Positions 1-8,018 of a DNA stretch of 64,000 nt are shown here, in pieces. Both the position numbers and the translations under genes were made by a program. The stretch spans positions 15,368 through 79,367 of the forward strand of contig CAZZIU010000013.1 of the NCBI GenBank assembly GCA_964654545.1. Direction: 5' to 3'. The notes under the pieces are model-generated. The model saw only the letters and a program-made list of their open reading frames with translations, searched no databases and was not told the origin of the DNA. Every line of letters starts with the position of its first letter. Position 1 is the stretch's first letter. This stretch comes from JABMOV01 sp964654545. Its GTDB lineage: Bacteria; Fidelibacterota; Marinisomatia; Marinisomatales; JABMOV01.

Positions 1-69
1 TGACAGGAGTCCCGGTTGTACGGCGATGGTATAGGATCGGTCCCCTAGATCAACAGGAATATGATGCAT
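1..69 (-). CDS. aroB: 3-dehydroquinate synthase, N-terminal 23 residues (cut by window edge)
   Basis: The reverse strand from 69 reads MHHIPVDLGDRSYTIAV and onward, the first beta-strand region typical of AroB, which converts DAHP to 3-dehydroquinate. The ATG lies 3 bases after the aroK stop and is the last visible gene of the aromatic operon. The rest lies outside the window, so the NAD- and metal-binding residues cannot be checked. The identification rests on the short N-terminal match plus the operon context. Confidence 0.75.
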   Translation of the reverse strand, partial: MHHIPVDLGDRSYTIAVQPGLLS

Positions 70-72
70 GTA

Positions 73-591
73 TTATTTCAGGAGTTCAACAATTAATTCG
101 ACAACATCTTCAGGCGTCAAATCATCGGTTTCAATGATTTTGTGACAGGAGGTTTCATAATATGCACTTCGTTCTTTATAAATGGAACGGAGCGTTTCCA
201 GTTTATTTTTACTTCTCTGTAATATGGGGCGTTTTTGAACATTTTTAATTCGCTTATCCAGCGTTTCAGGGTGAGCCTTTAAATAAATTGTATATCCCTC
301 TGTGGTCAGAATGAACCGATTTGCATCGTTCAATACCACGCCGCCACCAGTTGCGATTATCTGATTATCCTGTTGTATCAGCCGATTGAGGGTTTGTTGC
401 TCCAATTGCCGGAATTCTTCTTCCGACATTACTTCGAAAATGTGGGTTACAATTAGACCGGCTTCCCGCTCGATTTCACGATCCATATCACGGAATTGAC
501 GGTCTGTTTCCCGTGCCAATTTTCTGCCAACTGTCGATTTCCAGGCACCCATCATGCCAATCAGAAATATGTTATTTGCTTTTTCAATCAC
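73..591 (-). CDS. aroK: Shikimate kinase with an altered P-loop
   Basis: A 172-residue protein of normal length for shikimate kinase, which phosphorylates shikimate with ATP. It starts with GTG at 591. Family signs are the N-terminal IFLIGMMGAWKSTVG P-loop, the DMDREIE shikimate/magnesium region around residue 36, ATGGGVVL near residue 80 and KRPIL near 120. The oddity is that the usual second glycine of GxxxxGK[ST] is Trp17 (codon TGG), one base from GGG. The residues after it (K18, S19, T20) are intact. It sits between aroC and aroB in one transcription unit. Family assignment is secure; full activity is less so because of W17. Confidence 0.9.
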   Translation of the reverse strand: MIEKANNIFLIGMMGAWKSTVGRKLARETDRQFRDMDREIEREAGLIVTHIFEVMSEEEFRQLEQQTLNRLIQQDNQIIATGGGVVLNDANRFILTTEGYTIYLKAHPETLDKRIKNVQKRPILQRSKNKLETLRSIYKERSAYYETSCHKIIETDDLTPEDVVELIVELLK

Positions 592-606
592 GATTTCAGA
601 CCTAGA

Positions 607-1770
607 TCAGTACTTTGCACTGATATTCATATGAGATTTTACCTCATTCATTGAGTCCCCACCAAATTTTTCGAGTACCGCATCCGCAAGTATGATCCCC
701 ATCATATGTTCACCGATGATGGATGCAGCGGGAACAGCACAGGAATCGGTTCTTTCTTTGAAGGCCGGCTGCGCTTTTTTTGTTCTGATATCCACGGACT
801 GCAGTGGTTTTGATAACGTGGGGATAGGTTTCATCACGACCTGTATAATAATTGGTTGGCCGTTGCTCATGCCACCTTCAATTCCACCTGCATTGTTGGT
901 AGGTCGACTATAGGATTTACCATCAAAATTGATTTCATCATGGACAGAACTCCCCATTTTTGATGCCAGGTCAAATCCGGGTCCAAATTCAATACCTTTA
1001 AAGGCATTCACTGATAAAATAGCTTTTCCTATTCTGGCATGTAATTTTCGATCCGCATCCACGTAACTACCCAATCCATAGGGGCATCCTTGTGCAATCA
1101 CCTGGAAAACTCCTCCAAGTGAATCGCCTTGACTACGCGCTTCATCGATGACGGTCATCATGGCTTTTTCTGCATTATTCTCATAGGCTCGCACAGGACT
1201 TTCATCAACTCGTAAATTCAGCTCCTCCAATGATAATGTGTCGGGAAGCTCCGACTCGTCTTTCGCGGATCCGATTTGTAACACTCGGCTACCGACTGAA
1301 ATACCAATCTCACTCAGAAATTTTTTGCATATGGCGCCGATAGCAACCCGCATGGCCGTTTCTCTTGCCGACGATCGTTCGATCACGTTGCGAATATCAT
1401 CAAATCCGTATTTTTGGACACCGGCTAAATCGGCATGACCAGGACGCGGCAATGTAATCGGTTCGGATTTATGATCACTATCCTCAACTGTCATTTTTTC
1501 TCGCCAGTTCACCCAATCTTTGTTTTCAATCAACAATCCAATGGGTGCACCAAGAGTTTTCCCATATCTAACTCCGGAATATATTTGGGCATGATCAGAT
1601 TCAATTGTCATCCTCCCACCCCGACCATAGCCCCTCTGACGACGAACTAGCTCTCTATCAATCTGAGCTTCGGTCAGCGAAAGTCCAGCCGGTAATCCTT
1701 CCAGGATTCCCAGTAAGCCCCTTCCGTGTGACTCTCCTGCCGTTACATATTTTAATCGTGTAAGATTCAT
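607..1770 (-). CDS. aroC: Chorismate synthase
   Basis: A 387-residue chorismate synthase, which makes chorismate from EPSP using reduced FMN. Visible signatures are the N-terminal TAGESHGRGLLGILEGLPAG, RRQRGYGRGGRM near residue 45, RSSARETAMRVAIGAI around 135 and the C-terminal RTDSCAVPAASIIGE. It lies 16 bases downstream of aroE and just upstream of aroK, all on the minus strand, so it is part of the attenuator-led operon. Length and motifs are complete. Confidence 0.97.
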   Translation of the reverse strand: MNLTRLKYVTAGESHGRGLLGILEGLPAGLSLTEAQIDRELVRRQRGYGRGGRMTIESDHAQIYSGVRYGKTLGAPIGLLIENKDWVNWREKMTVEDSDHKSEPITLPRPGHADLAGVQKYGFDDIRNVIERSSARETAMRVAIGAICKKFLSEIGISVGSRVLQIGSAKDESELPDTLSLEELNLRVDESPVRAYENNAEKAMMTVIDEARSQGDSLGGVFQVIAQGCPYGLGSYVDADRKLHARIGKAILSVNAFKGIEFGPGFDLASKMGSSVHDEINFDGKSYSRPTNNAGGIEGGMSNGQPIIIQVVMKPIPTLSKPLQSVDIRTKKAQPAFKERTDSCAVPAASIIGEHMMGIILADAVLEKFGGDSMNEVKSHMNISAKY

Positions 1771-1786
1771 AGTTTATTGCGTTGGT

Positions 1787-2620
1787 TTATCCAATGAGCA
1801 GGGAGCTAATCAGTAAACTTCGAGTCACTTCCGAACTTATATCTCGTCCAAACCAGATCCGACAGGATTCCAGTCCCTGTTCAATCAGTAGATCCAAGCC
1901 CGTTATTACGTTGGCATTTTTTCGATCGGCTTCCTTAATAAATGTTGTTCTCAAGGGTTGGTAAACAAGATCCATGACATGGTGATTGCTTTGGATATAA
2001 TCAATGGGCACGGGAGATTTTTCCTGTAAACTGCCCATTCCCAAAGGAGTACAATTAATCCACGTGAGTGGTACACTTGTGTCGATGGCATCAATAGGAC
2101 TCGTGATCAATGATGTTGATTCGTTGAATGGTTTCATGTCTGAAATCAATTTTGCAGCCCGTTTATCCGTTCTATTTATAACCGTGACTTTGCCTGCCAT
2201 GGATCGCAACAAAGCATAGACAACGCTGCGGGCAGACCCACCTGCGCCCATTACCACAAAATGCTGACCTGCGATGGGCACTTGTCTCAGACCTAACACA
2301 TTGGTAAATCCTACTGAATCTGTGTTGTGTCCCGTTACTTTATCGGCGTGTATTGAGACACAATTTACTGACCCAATATTTTTTGCTTTTGGTGCAATAT
2401 CATCAAGTAGCCTTAGGATGGTTTCTTTATACGGAATGGTGACATTGATGCCATGTAGATCGCCTGCTTTTAATTTGGCAAGGATTTCTGGAATCTTTTT
2501 TTCTTTTAGTTCCAATTTTTCGTAACTGGCCTCAATGCCAAGCTGCCGATAAATTTCCCGATGGAGTTTAGGGCTTAAACTATGATCAACTGGATTACCG
2601 ATAACGAGGAAATTCTTCAT
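1787..2620 (-). CDS. aroE: Shikimate dehydrogenase
   Basis: Reduces 3-dehydroshikimate to shikimate with NADPH. The substrate-binding N-terminus shows GNPVDHSLSPKLHRE and the catalytic-lysine segment NVTIPYKE; the nucleotide-binding domain shows GAGGSARSVVYALL followed by NRT. I chose ATG at 2620 (277 residues) over the upstream TTG at 2626 because this ATG overlaps the aroA stop as ATGA, the usual translational-coupling arrangement. Confidence 0.95.
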   Translation of the reverse strand: MKNFLVIGNPVDHSLSPKLHREIYRQLGIEASYEKLELKEKKIPEILAKLKAGDLHGINVTIPYKETILRLLDDIAPKAKNIGSVNCVSIHADKVTGHNTDSVGFTNVLGLRQVPIAGQHFVVMGAGGSARSVVYALLRSMAGKVTVINRTDKRAAKLISDMKPFNESTSLITSPIDAIDTSVPLTWINCTPLGMGSLQEKSPVPIDYIQSNHHVMDLVYQPLRTTFIKEADRKNANVITGLDLLIEQGLESCRIWFGRDISSEVTRSLLISSLLIG

Positions 2621-3864
2621 ACACAAATCTCATGTAATTTAGTATAAAATTCGGGAAAAGATATATCAACACATTTATCATCATCTAAATACATTGTTCC
2701 TGAGGAGATTAAACTGGCGATTGCGAATGTCATTGCTATTCGATGATCCCCAAATGTTTGAACATGGACACCTTTTAGTGGTGTAGGCCCCTGAACGATA
2801 AACCCATCTGCCAATTCTTCAATATCTGCTCCACAGCTTTTCAAATTGCTGACCATGGCCCGGATCCTATCAGATTCTTTCACACGTAATTCACCTGCTC
2901 CGCTGATTTTTGTCTTACCTTCTGCCTGTGTCGCCAACAAACCAATAATCGGAATTTCGTCGATGATGGACGGTACCAGCCTTTCATCAATTGTGATTCC
3001 ATTTAGACGAGCGGTTTTAATGACCACATCACCACTGATTTCGCCACACGATTCCGTCTCATTTTCCCATTGCACAATTCCTCCCATTTCCTGCAGGACA
3101 TGGAAAAATCCGGTGCGGGTTGGGTTTTTCACGATATTTTTCAACGTTATTTCTGAATCAGGTATCAGTGCTGCTGCTGCTGCAAAAAACGCAGCGGAGG
3201 ACGGATCGCCGGCGATGGAAATTTCAAAGGCTGGCAATGGTTTGGATATTGGATTTATACTGATCGACCCACCGGTAGATTGAATAGGGACGCCCAGTGA
3301 TTTCAAAATGCGCTCTGTGTGGTCCCGGGTAGGGAGCAGTTCGTGTATTATAGATGGTCGCGTACCAAATAGTCCGGCAAATAATATTGCTGATTTTACC
3401 TGGGCACTAACTCGTGGCATGGTGTATTGAAAGCCATGAATCTTGCTGGGAAATATTGTAATTGGAAGTGTACCATCGGTTGCTTTTATCGATCCTCCCA
3501 TTGCCTGAAGGGGTGCAACTATTCGATTCATTGGTCGCCGGGACAAGGATTCATCACCGACTAGTTTTGCAGCAATTCCTTTACCTATCAGTAAACCGGC
3601 AATCAATCTGGTTGTTGTTCCTGAATTTCCACAATCCAATTTCGTTGTAGGATCATGAAATTCTCCACCATGCACAACGATATCATCTTTGTTAATATCT
3701 ATACTAATGCCACATTGCCGTAGACAATCAATGGTGGTTTGTACATCTCTACCGGTGGACACATTTTTAATAGTGCTGTTTCCATTGGTTAAGCAACCAA
3801 TCATGAGTGCCCGATGGGAAATAGATTTGTCGCCAGGAAAAGAAATGGTTCCCTGCAACTTCAC
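2617..3864 (-). CDS. aroA: 3-phosphoshikimate 1-carboxyvinyltransferase (EPSP synthase)
   Basis: A 415-residue EPSP synthase joining shikimate-3-phosphate and phosphoenolpyruvate. It starts MKLQGTISFPGDKSISHRAL, contains LDCGNSGTTTRLIAGL near residue 80, RVKESDRIRAM near 325 and FGDHRIAM near 380. It is slightly shorter than the E. coli enzyme but covers both inside-out barrel domains. Its stop overlaps the aroE start, and it starts 1 base after the DAHP synthase stop. Confidence 0.97.
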   Translation of the reverse strand: MKLQGTISFPGDKSISHRALMIGCLTNGNSTIKNVSTGRDVQTTIDCLRQCGISIDINKDDIVVHGGEFHDPTTKLDCGNSGTTTRLIAGLLIGKGIAAKLVGDESLSRRPMNRIVAPLQAMGGSIKATDGTLPITIFPSKIHGFQYTMPRVSAQVKSAILFAGLFGTRPSIIHELLPTRDHTERILKSLGVPIQSTGGSISINPISKPLPAFEISIAGDPSSAAFFAAAAALIPDSEITLKNIVKNPTRTGFFHVLQEMGGIVQWENETESCGEISGDVVIKTARLNGITIDERLVPSIIDEIPIIGLLATQAEGKTKISGAGELRVKESDRIRAMVSNLKSCGADIEELADGFIVQGPTPLKGVHVQTFGDHRIAMTFAIASLISSGTMYLDDDKCVDISFPEFYTKLHEICV

Positions 3865-3865
3865 A

Positions 3866-4885
3866 TCATTTCCCTATGGATTTTCCCATTGCTTCACACA
3901 CACCTTTAGATACGCGCATTAGCTCGCTGAATTCCTCCGGGAGCAATGCCTGTGGACCATCACATAATGCTTCTTCCGGACGGTCATGTACATCCACCAG
4001 CACGCCATCAGCCCCGGCACCGATCCCTGCAAGAGCATGGGGGATAACGCTGTACCGTTTACCACTGGAATGGGAAGGGTCAACGATGATAGGCAAATGA
4101 CTGGTATGTTTCAATGCGGGAATGATGGAAATATCCAACGTATTACGGGCATGACTGGTAAACGTGCGAACACCTCGTTCACAAATAATAACTTCCCGAC
4201 TTCCATTGGACATAAGGTATTCCGCAGACATGAGCGTTTCTTCAAGAGTTGCACTCATCCCGCGTTTCATCATGACCGGTTTCCCTAGCTTTCCCACTTC
4301 TTTGAGCAAAATAAAATTCTGCATGTTTCGAGTGCCGATTTGCAGCATATCAGCATATTGCGCAACTGTTGCAGCCGTGGAATGATCCAACACTTCGGTT
4401 ACAAAGGGAAGCCCTGTTTCTTCTCTGGCAGCTGCCAAATATTCCAACCCTTTTTCACCCAACCCCTGAAACGAATAGGGAGATGTTCTGGGTTTGTAGG
4501 CGCCACCCCGAAGCATTTGAGCTCCACGATTGGCAACTTCATCCGCAATTCGGAGCGTCTGATCTTTGCTTTCCACTGCACACGGACCGGCAATCATAAC
4601 AACGTTTCCATCGCCAAAAGTAGTACCGTTTATATGATAAACCGAATCCTCAGGATGTACTTCCCGGCTGGCCAGCTTATAGGGTTTTGAAATAGGAACT
4701 ACCTGCATTACGCCTGGCAATCCCTCTAAATAAACCCGTGCTTCTGATCCCTTGTTGCCTGTAACACCGATGGCTGCATGGTCTCTCCACTGGACATCAT
4801 GAGGGACATAACCCATTTCTTGAATGCGGTCTTTTACACGGTTAACCTGTGTTGCAGAGGCAGTGGTGGACATAATGACTAACAT
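3866..4885 (-). CDS. aroF: DAHP synthase, class I-beta with N-terminal ferredoxin-like domain
   Basis: Condenses PEP and erythrose-4-phosphate, the first step of the pathway. Residues 1-70 (MLVIMSTTASATQVNRVKD...GVTGNKG) form the ferredoxin-like regulatory domain of the Thermotoga/Aeropyrum-type enzyme. The barrel follows, with MIAGPCAVES, RGGAYKPRTSPYSFQG, GTRNMQNF, MMKRGMSAT and IVDPSHSSGKR. In this family the N-terminal domain commonly mediates feedback inhibition by an aromatic amino acid; which one cannot be read here. The gene lies 3 bases after tyrA. Confidence 0.95.
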   Translation of the reverse strand: MLVIMSTTASATQVNRVKDRIQEMGYVPHDVQWRDHAAIGVTGNKGSEARVYLEGLPGVMQVVPISKPYKLASREVHPEDSVYHINGTTFGDGNVVMIAGPCAVESKDQTLRIADEVANRGAQMLRGGAYKPRTSPYSFQGLGEKGLEYLAAAREETGLPFVTEVLDHSTAATVAQYADMLQIGTRNMQNFILLKEVGKLGKPVMMKRGMSATLEETLMSAEYLMSNGSREVIICERGVRTFTSHARNTLDISIIPALKHTSHLPIIVDPSHSSGKRYSVIPHALAGIGAGADGVLVDVHDRPEEALCDGPQALLPEEFSELMRVSKGVCEAMGKSIGK

Positions 4886-4888
4886 GTC

Positions 4889-5629
4889 TCAATCCCGCTC
4901 AATGATTTTATTCTTTATTTTAAAAAGTGAACGTTCCAATGTATCAATAATATTCATCGTATATGGGTTAAAGTTCTGAAGATCCATGAACAATTCCCAG
5001 CTATCATTACAGGTCTGATCAATAACATCAACCAAATCCTTAAAACCCAATGTATCCATATTGGTGGATTCGATCCCAGCGTCACGCAACACGCGGCCGA
5101 TTAAATGAGTTATACCCTGTGTTTTTGCAGCACCTCGATCGTGTTCTTCAGCCGACATTTCCAGAACGGTAAATGCTTTGGACTCGAAGTATGTTTTCCA
5201 ATGGTCGAAAACAGTATGCCTATCCCGGACTTTCGTCATGACCAGATTGTGTCCATTTGGACGGTTGATAGAATCTGGTCCAAACAATGGGTGGGTACCA
5301 ATAATACCAATATCTTCAGGTAAATGTTCTTTCATTACAGTAACAGGATATACTTTTACAGAGCATACATCGAAAAAAGTTGTTCCTTGTTTTGCCAGTG
5401 GAGCGATTTGTGTGATCAGGGTTTTGAATTCCCGGATTGGAACAGCAATAAATACAACTTTGTTTTTTATTACTTTTTCCATTGAAACCCAATTGACACC
5501 AAATATTTCGTCCGATACATTTGGGTCGTAGGCTTCAATCGAGAAATCATCTGCAAATATATCGGCTAGGACACGCCCAAACCGGCCCATGCCAATAATC
5601 CCAACTGTGGAAGTCTTTTTATTCTTCAT
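4889..5629 (-). CDS. tyrA: Prephenate (or arogenate) dehydrogenase
   Basis: A 246-residue single-domain TyrA for tyrosine synthesis. Visible features are the Rossmann motif GIIGMGRFGRVLAD, FFDVCSVKVYPV, GTHPLFGPDS and the H..G..KTQGITH segment. The DVCSVK/HPLFGP style resembles the arogenate dehydrogenase branch, so prephenate versus arogenate preference is open. There is no fused chorismate mutase or ACT domain. It overlaps the pheA end by 11 bases. Confidence 0.9.
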   Translation of the reverse strand: MKNKKTSTVGIIGMGRFGRVLADIFADDFSIEAYDPNVSDEIFGVNWVSMEKVIKNKVVFIAVPIREFKTLITQIAPLAKQGTTFFDVCSVKVYPVTVMKEHLPEDIGIIGTHPLFGPDSINRPNGHNLVMTKVRDRHTVFDHWKTYFESKAFTVLEMSAEEHDRGAAKTQGITHLIGRVLRDAGIESTNMDTLGFKDLVDVIDQTCNDSWELFMDLQNFNPYTMNIIDTLERSLFKIKNKIIERD

Positions 5630-6188
5630 AATATTTTACCCCAAGGAAAAGCGTAAGGTTATTTTTTAAATCGTGAATATTCTCATCCAGAACCACGAGT
5701 CCGTATAGTTCAGCACAATGTTTTGGCCCAATCACGCCGGCAGTGACAGGGAGTTTTCCTTCTTTTAATCTGCGGGCAGACTCTGCTGTATCATCTTCTT
5801 CAATGAGCGGTCGCGTCCAGAAATGTTCCGCCAGATAATCGCGACACTGACGCAATGCCTGTTGATGAGAATGTACTTCCGTTATATCGCCCAGAAACAC
5901 ACCACGCCTTGCCAGCATGCATTGCTGTACAGCGATATGAAACATTTCAATTATTTCGCAGCGATGCCGGGCCAGGGCCTCTACACTTTCTATCACCACG
6001 CCACCCTGTGCATTTTCCATCGCAAAAATTCCAAAATCCGTTTTCCCCGATTCTACCGCTTCAAGCACATTTTCCGATGTAATGAGATATTCCACCTTGA
6101 AATTTTCCAAACCATGGTTTTTTGCAAAATAATGGGCTGCTTCTTCGGAGAAACTACCTTTCGCCCCCTGAATACCAATTTTAGTCAT
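5619..6188 (-). CDS. pheA: Prephenate dehydratase lacking the ACT domain
   Basis: A 189-residue protein that matches only the catalytic half of prephenate dehydratase (usual bacterial length about 270-290 with ACT). Signatures are GIQGAKGSFSEEAA, GIFAMENAQGG, SHQQALRQCRDYL and DDTAESAR. The TRF motif near the end is replaced: NNLTLFLG gives T179-L180-F181. There is no feedback domain, which fits control at the level of the upstream attenuator. A clear ribosome site, TTGGAGG, lies 8 bases before the ATG. It is the first gene after the terminator. Confidence 0.85.
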   Translation of the reverse strand: MTKIGIQGAKGSFSEEAAHYFAKNHGLENFKVEYLITSENVLEAVESGKTDFGIFAMENAQGGVVIESVEALARHRCEIIEMFHIAVQQCMLARRGVFLGDITEVHSHQQALRQCRDYLAEHFWTRPLIEEDDTAESARRLKEGKLPVTAGVIGPKHCAELYGLVVLDENIHDLKNNLTLFLGVKYYEE

Positions 6189-6213
6189 TCTTTATCCTCC
6201 AATTTTTAGCAAT

Positions 6214-6239
6214 AAAAAAGCCCCATACTTCTGGGGCTT
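6214..6239 (-). terminator. Rho-independent terminator acting as the aromatic-operon attenuator
   Basis: On the minus strand a GC-rich hairpin (AAGCCCC, short loop, GGGGCTT) is followed by six consecutive T. It ends only about 25 bases before the pheA start and lies 27 bases after the leader-peptide stop. The 5' arm CCCCAG can alternatively pair with TTGGGG at 6282-6277 inside the leader reading frame, giving a simple antiterminator. Position and structure are those of a classical transcription attenuator. Confidence 0.9.
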
Positions 6240-6266
6240 CAACTTGAAAATGGTCTTCTCTCATTC

Positions 6267-6320
6267 TCAGGTGATACCCCAAGCGAAATCAAAGTAATAA
6301 AAGTAGAATGCGTTTTTCAT
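6267..6320 (-). CDS. Aromatic-rich attenuator leader peptide (17 aa)
   Basis: The reverse strand from ATG at 6320 to TGA at 6267 encodes MKNAFYFYYFDFAWGIT: four Phe, three Tyr and one Trp in 17 residues. It sits between the chorismate mutase stop and a rho-independent terminator ahead of pheA. In enteric pheA and trp leaders, ribosome stalling at such codons prevents terminator formation; the same logic works here because TTGGGG in codons 13-15 is complementary to the terminator's 5' arm. No strong Shine-Dalgarno is visible before the ATG. The mixed Phe/Tyr/Trp content suggests sensing of all three charged tRNAs. Confidence 0.88.
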   Translation of the reverse strand: MKNAFYFYYFDFAWGIT

Positions 6321-6396
6321 GAGATGAAAATTAACTGGATGAATCTCAGTTCACAACAACCATCTTTATATACTCCATATTTCAATCGATTAAAGC

Positions 6397-6681
6397 TTAT
6401 TGAACTTCCCGGGCTGCACGAAATATCTCCCGGAAAATTCGCTTAATATGCTTCCTGTTAAGCGGGTTATTGGTGAGGGTGGACAAACGATCAATAATTT
6501 CCTGCTCCCGATTCGGATCCTGGACAATCATGTTTATGGTTTTTTTGATTTTACCCACGTCCACTGCAATATCCATTCGCTCCACAAGCAAGTGCAACAA
6601 TTGCTCGTCAATTGCATCGATTTTCTCTCGATGCAGTTGAATTAATTTTAGTGGATTCTGCTCTTTTGGCATTGATTTCAA
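6397..6681 (-). CDS. aroQ: Chorismate mutase, AroQ type
   Basis: A 94-residue all-helical monofunctional chorismate mutase converting chorismate to prephenate. The N-terminal helix reads LHREKIDAIDEQLLHLLVERMDIAVDVGKIKK, matching the AroQ R...D..DxxLL.L...R pattern, and the C-terminal helix carries IFREIFRAAREVQ. Its ATG overlaps the upstream HAD gene stop (ATGA). It lies before the attenuator, so its expression can escape the attenuation that governs pheA and the genes after it. Confidence 0.9.
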   Translation of the reverse strand: MKSMPKEQNPLKLIQLHREKIDAIDEQLLHLLVERMDIAVDVGKIKKTINMIVQDPNREQEIIDRLSTLTNNPLNRKHIKRIFREIFRAAREVQ

Positions 6682-7334
6682 GCGTCGCTTTCGTTCACAA
6701 ATTTATTCTGGACAAATTCGCTGAGCGACCTGTAAACCGGTGTACCGGTCCGTATTAGTCGTTCATGACTGGTATGCCCGTGTGAAATTAATACACAATC
6801 GGCGCCCATTGCTTTAGCCACATCATAATCATGGACCGTGTCACCAACAAAAAGTACTTCATGTGAACCACATTTCAACTGGTTTAACCAATTGCGACCG
6901 GCTTCTTCTTTTCCATACGCATAGTGATTGTTCTGCCCAATGATGGCCATGAATCGATCCTGAATGTTGTGATATTTGGTCAGTGTATCCAGCATTTTTT
7001 GTTTCGCTGCGGAAAGGAGTGATTGTGATATTCCTTCTTTTTGTAAATAATCCATACTGGAAATGGCATCGTTGTGCAACTGTGCCTCGAACTGTCGTCG
7101 CGTATATTCATCAATAAATTCTGTACCAACTGTTTCAAACGGATTTTTATCAAAATCAAATCCGAGTTTTTTATAATAGTCAATAACCGGAAATGTGAAT
7201 ATATCGAGATAACGGTCCCTGGATAGGGACGGCAGATGATAGCGCTTTAGAACCACATTGATAGCTTCCACTCCCAACCACACATCGTCCAGAAGTGTTC
7301 CATTCCAATCCCAAATAATATGTTTTATTTTCAT
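6678..7334 (-). CDS. HAD-superfamily phosphatase, phosphoglycolate-phosphatase-like
   Basis: The start is placed at ATG 7334 (218 residues), giving MKIKHIIWDWNGTLLDD. The longer frame to 7466 would run into the divergent Nudix gene and carries no domain. Motif I is DWNGT, with Asn where most HAD phosphatases have the second Asp; this variant recurs in a phosphoglycolate-phosphatase-like subgroup. Motif II is probably SLLSA, and motif III/IV is GKEEAG...LFVGDTVHDYDVAKAMGADCVLI. The substrate is unknown. It is translationally coupled to chorismate mutase, so a role on a phosphorylated pathway metabolite is possible but unproven. Confidence 0.8.
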   Translation of the reverse strand: MKIKHIIWDWNGTLLDDVWLGVEAINVVLKRYHLPSLSRDRYLDIFTFPVIDYYKKLGFDFDKNPFETVGTEFIDEYTRRQFEAQLHNDAISSMDYLQKEGISQSLLSAAKQKMLDTLTKYHNIQDRFMAIIGQNNHYAYGKEEAGRNWLNQLKCGSHEVLFVGDTVHDYDVAKAMGADCVLISHGHTSHERLIRTGTPVYRSLSEFVQNKFVNESDA

Positions 7335-7388
7335 TTTTGAGCGGTAAACATCGGGTAGATTAGAAAAAAAAGCGATAATTTTCTGCTT

Positions 7389-8018
7389 ATGCAAAATACG
7401 AATAACATCCCTGATATCCTTGTGCGCCTCTTCGATAAAGAGCTTCCCGGATATAAAGCACAACAAAATATGCTCGCCAAGCCACTTAAACCACTGCCTA
7501 AAGGCGCATTAAATGCGGATAAAATTCCATCTGCTGTTCTTATTCTCATTTATCCTACAGAAGATGAACTTAGGTTCATCCTCACCAAGAGAACCGAATT
7601 TGTAGACCACCATAAAGGTCAGATTTCACTTCCCGGAGGGGTAATGAATCGAGATGAAAGTTTAAATGAAACAGCGCTTAGAGAAACCATGGAAGAGATT
7701 GGAATAGACCCAAACCTGATTGATATTTTTGGTAACTTATCTCCGCTCCATGTAAAAGTATCCGGATTTGAAATTCATCCATTCGTTGGTTGGATTGACC
7801 ACGAGCCAGTCATTGTCCCCTCACCACAAGAAGTGGAAGATGTGATTTCCGTGTCTCTGGGTGATTTACTTGACGACAACAACCTAAAAGAGGAAGAGTG
7901 GGCTATTCGTGGGTACCCGGTCCGCGTTCCATATTTCCAGTTTAACCAAGCTAAGGTTTGGGGTGCAACCGCCATGATTCTGGCTGAATTCAAGCAAGTA
8001 CTAAAACAAATTAAATGA
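7389..8018 (+). CDS. Nudix hydrolase, CoA diphosphatase type
   Basis: A 209-residue Nudix protein. The box is complete: GGVMNRDESLNETALRETMEEIGI fits GX5EX7REUXEEXGU. Just upstream, ILTKRTEFVDHHKGQISLPGG matches the extra motif that marks CoA pyrophosphatases (NUDT7/YeaB group), so cleavage of CoA or acyl-CoA to 4'-phosphopantetheine is the likely reaction. It is divergent from the HAD gene, and its stop overlaps the ROK kinase start by ATGA, implying co-translation. Confidence 0.85.
   Translation: MQNTNNIPDILVRLFDKELPGYKAQQNMLAKPLKPLPKGALNADKIPSAVLILIYPTEDELRFILTKRTEFVDHHKGQISLPGGVMNRDESLNETALRETMEEIGIDPNLIDIFGNLSPLHVKVSGFEIHPFVGWIDHEPVIVPSPQEVEDVISVSLGDLLDDNNLKEEEWAIRGYPVRVPYFQFNQAKVWGATAMILAEFKQVLKQIK

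Noticed and set aside
2846..3283. 145-codon open frame opposite aroA
   Set aside because: It is antisense to a conserved gene, has no ribosome site or family pattern and mirrors aroA codon structure.
6321..6396. Promoter directly before the aromatic leader peptide
   Set aside because: The stretch is AT-rich with TATAAA-like pieces, but no -35/-10 pair with normal spacing; transcription may come from upstream of the HAD gene.
7335..7466. Longer HAD gene starting at 7466
   Set aside because: The extension overlaps the divergent Nudix gene at 7389 and has no recognisable HAD sequence; MKIKHIIWDWNGT at 7334 is the normal beginning.
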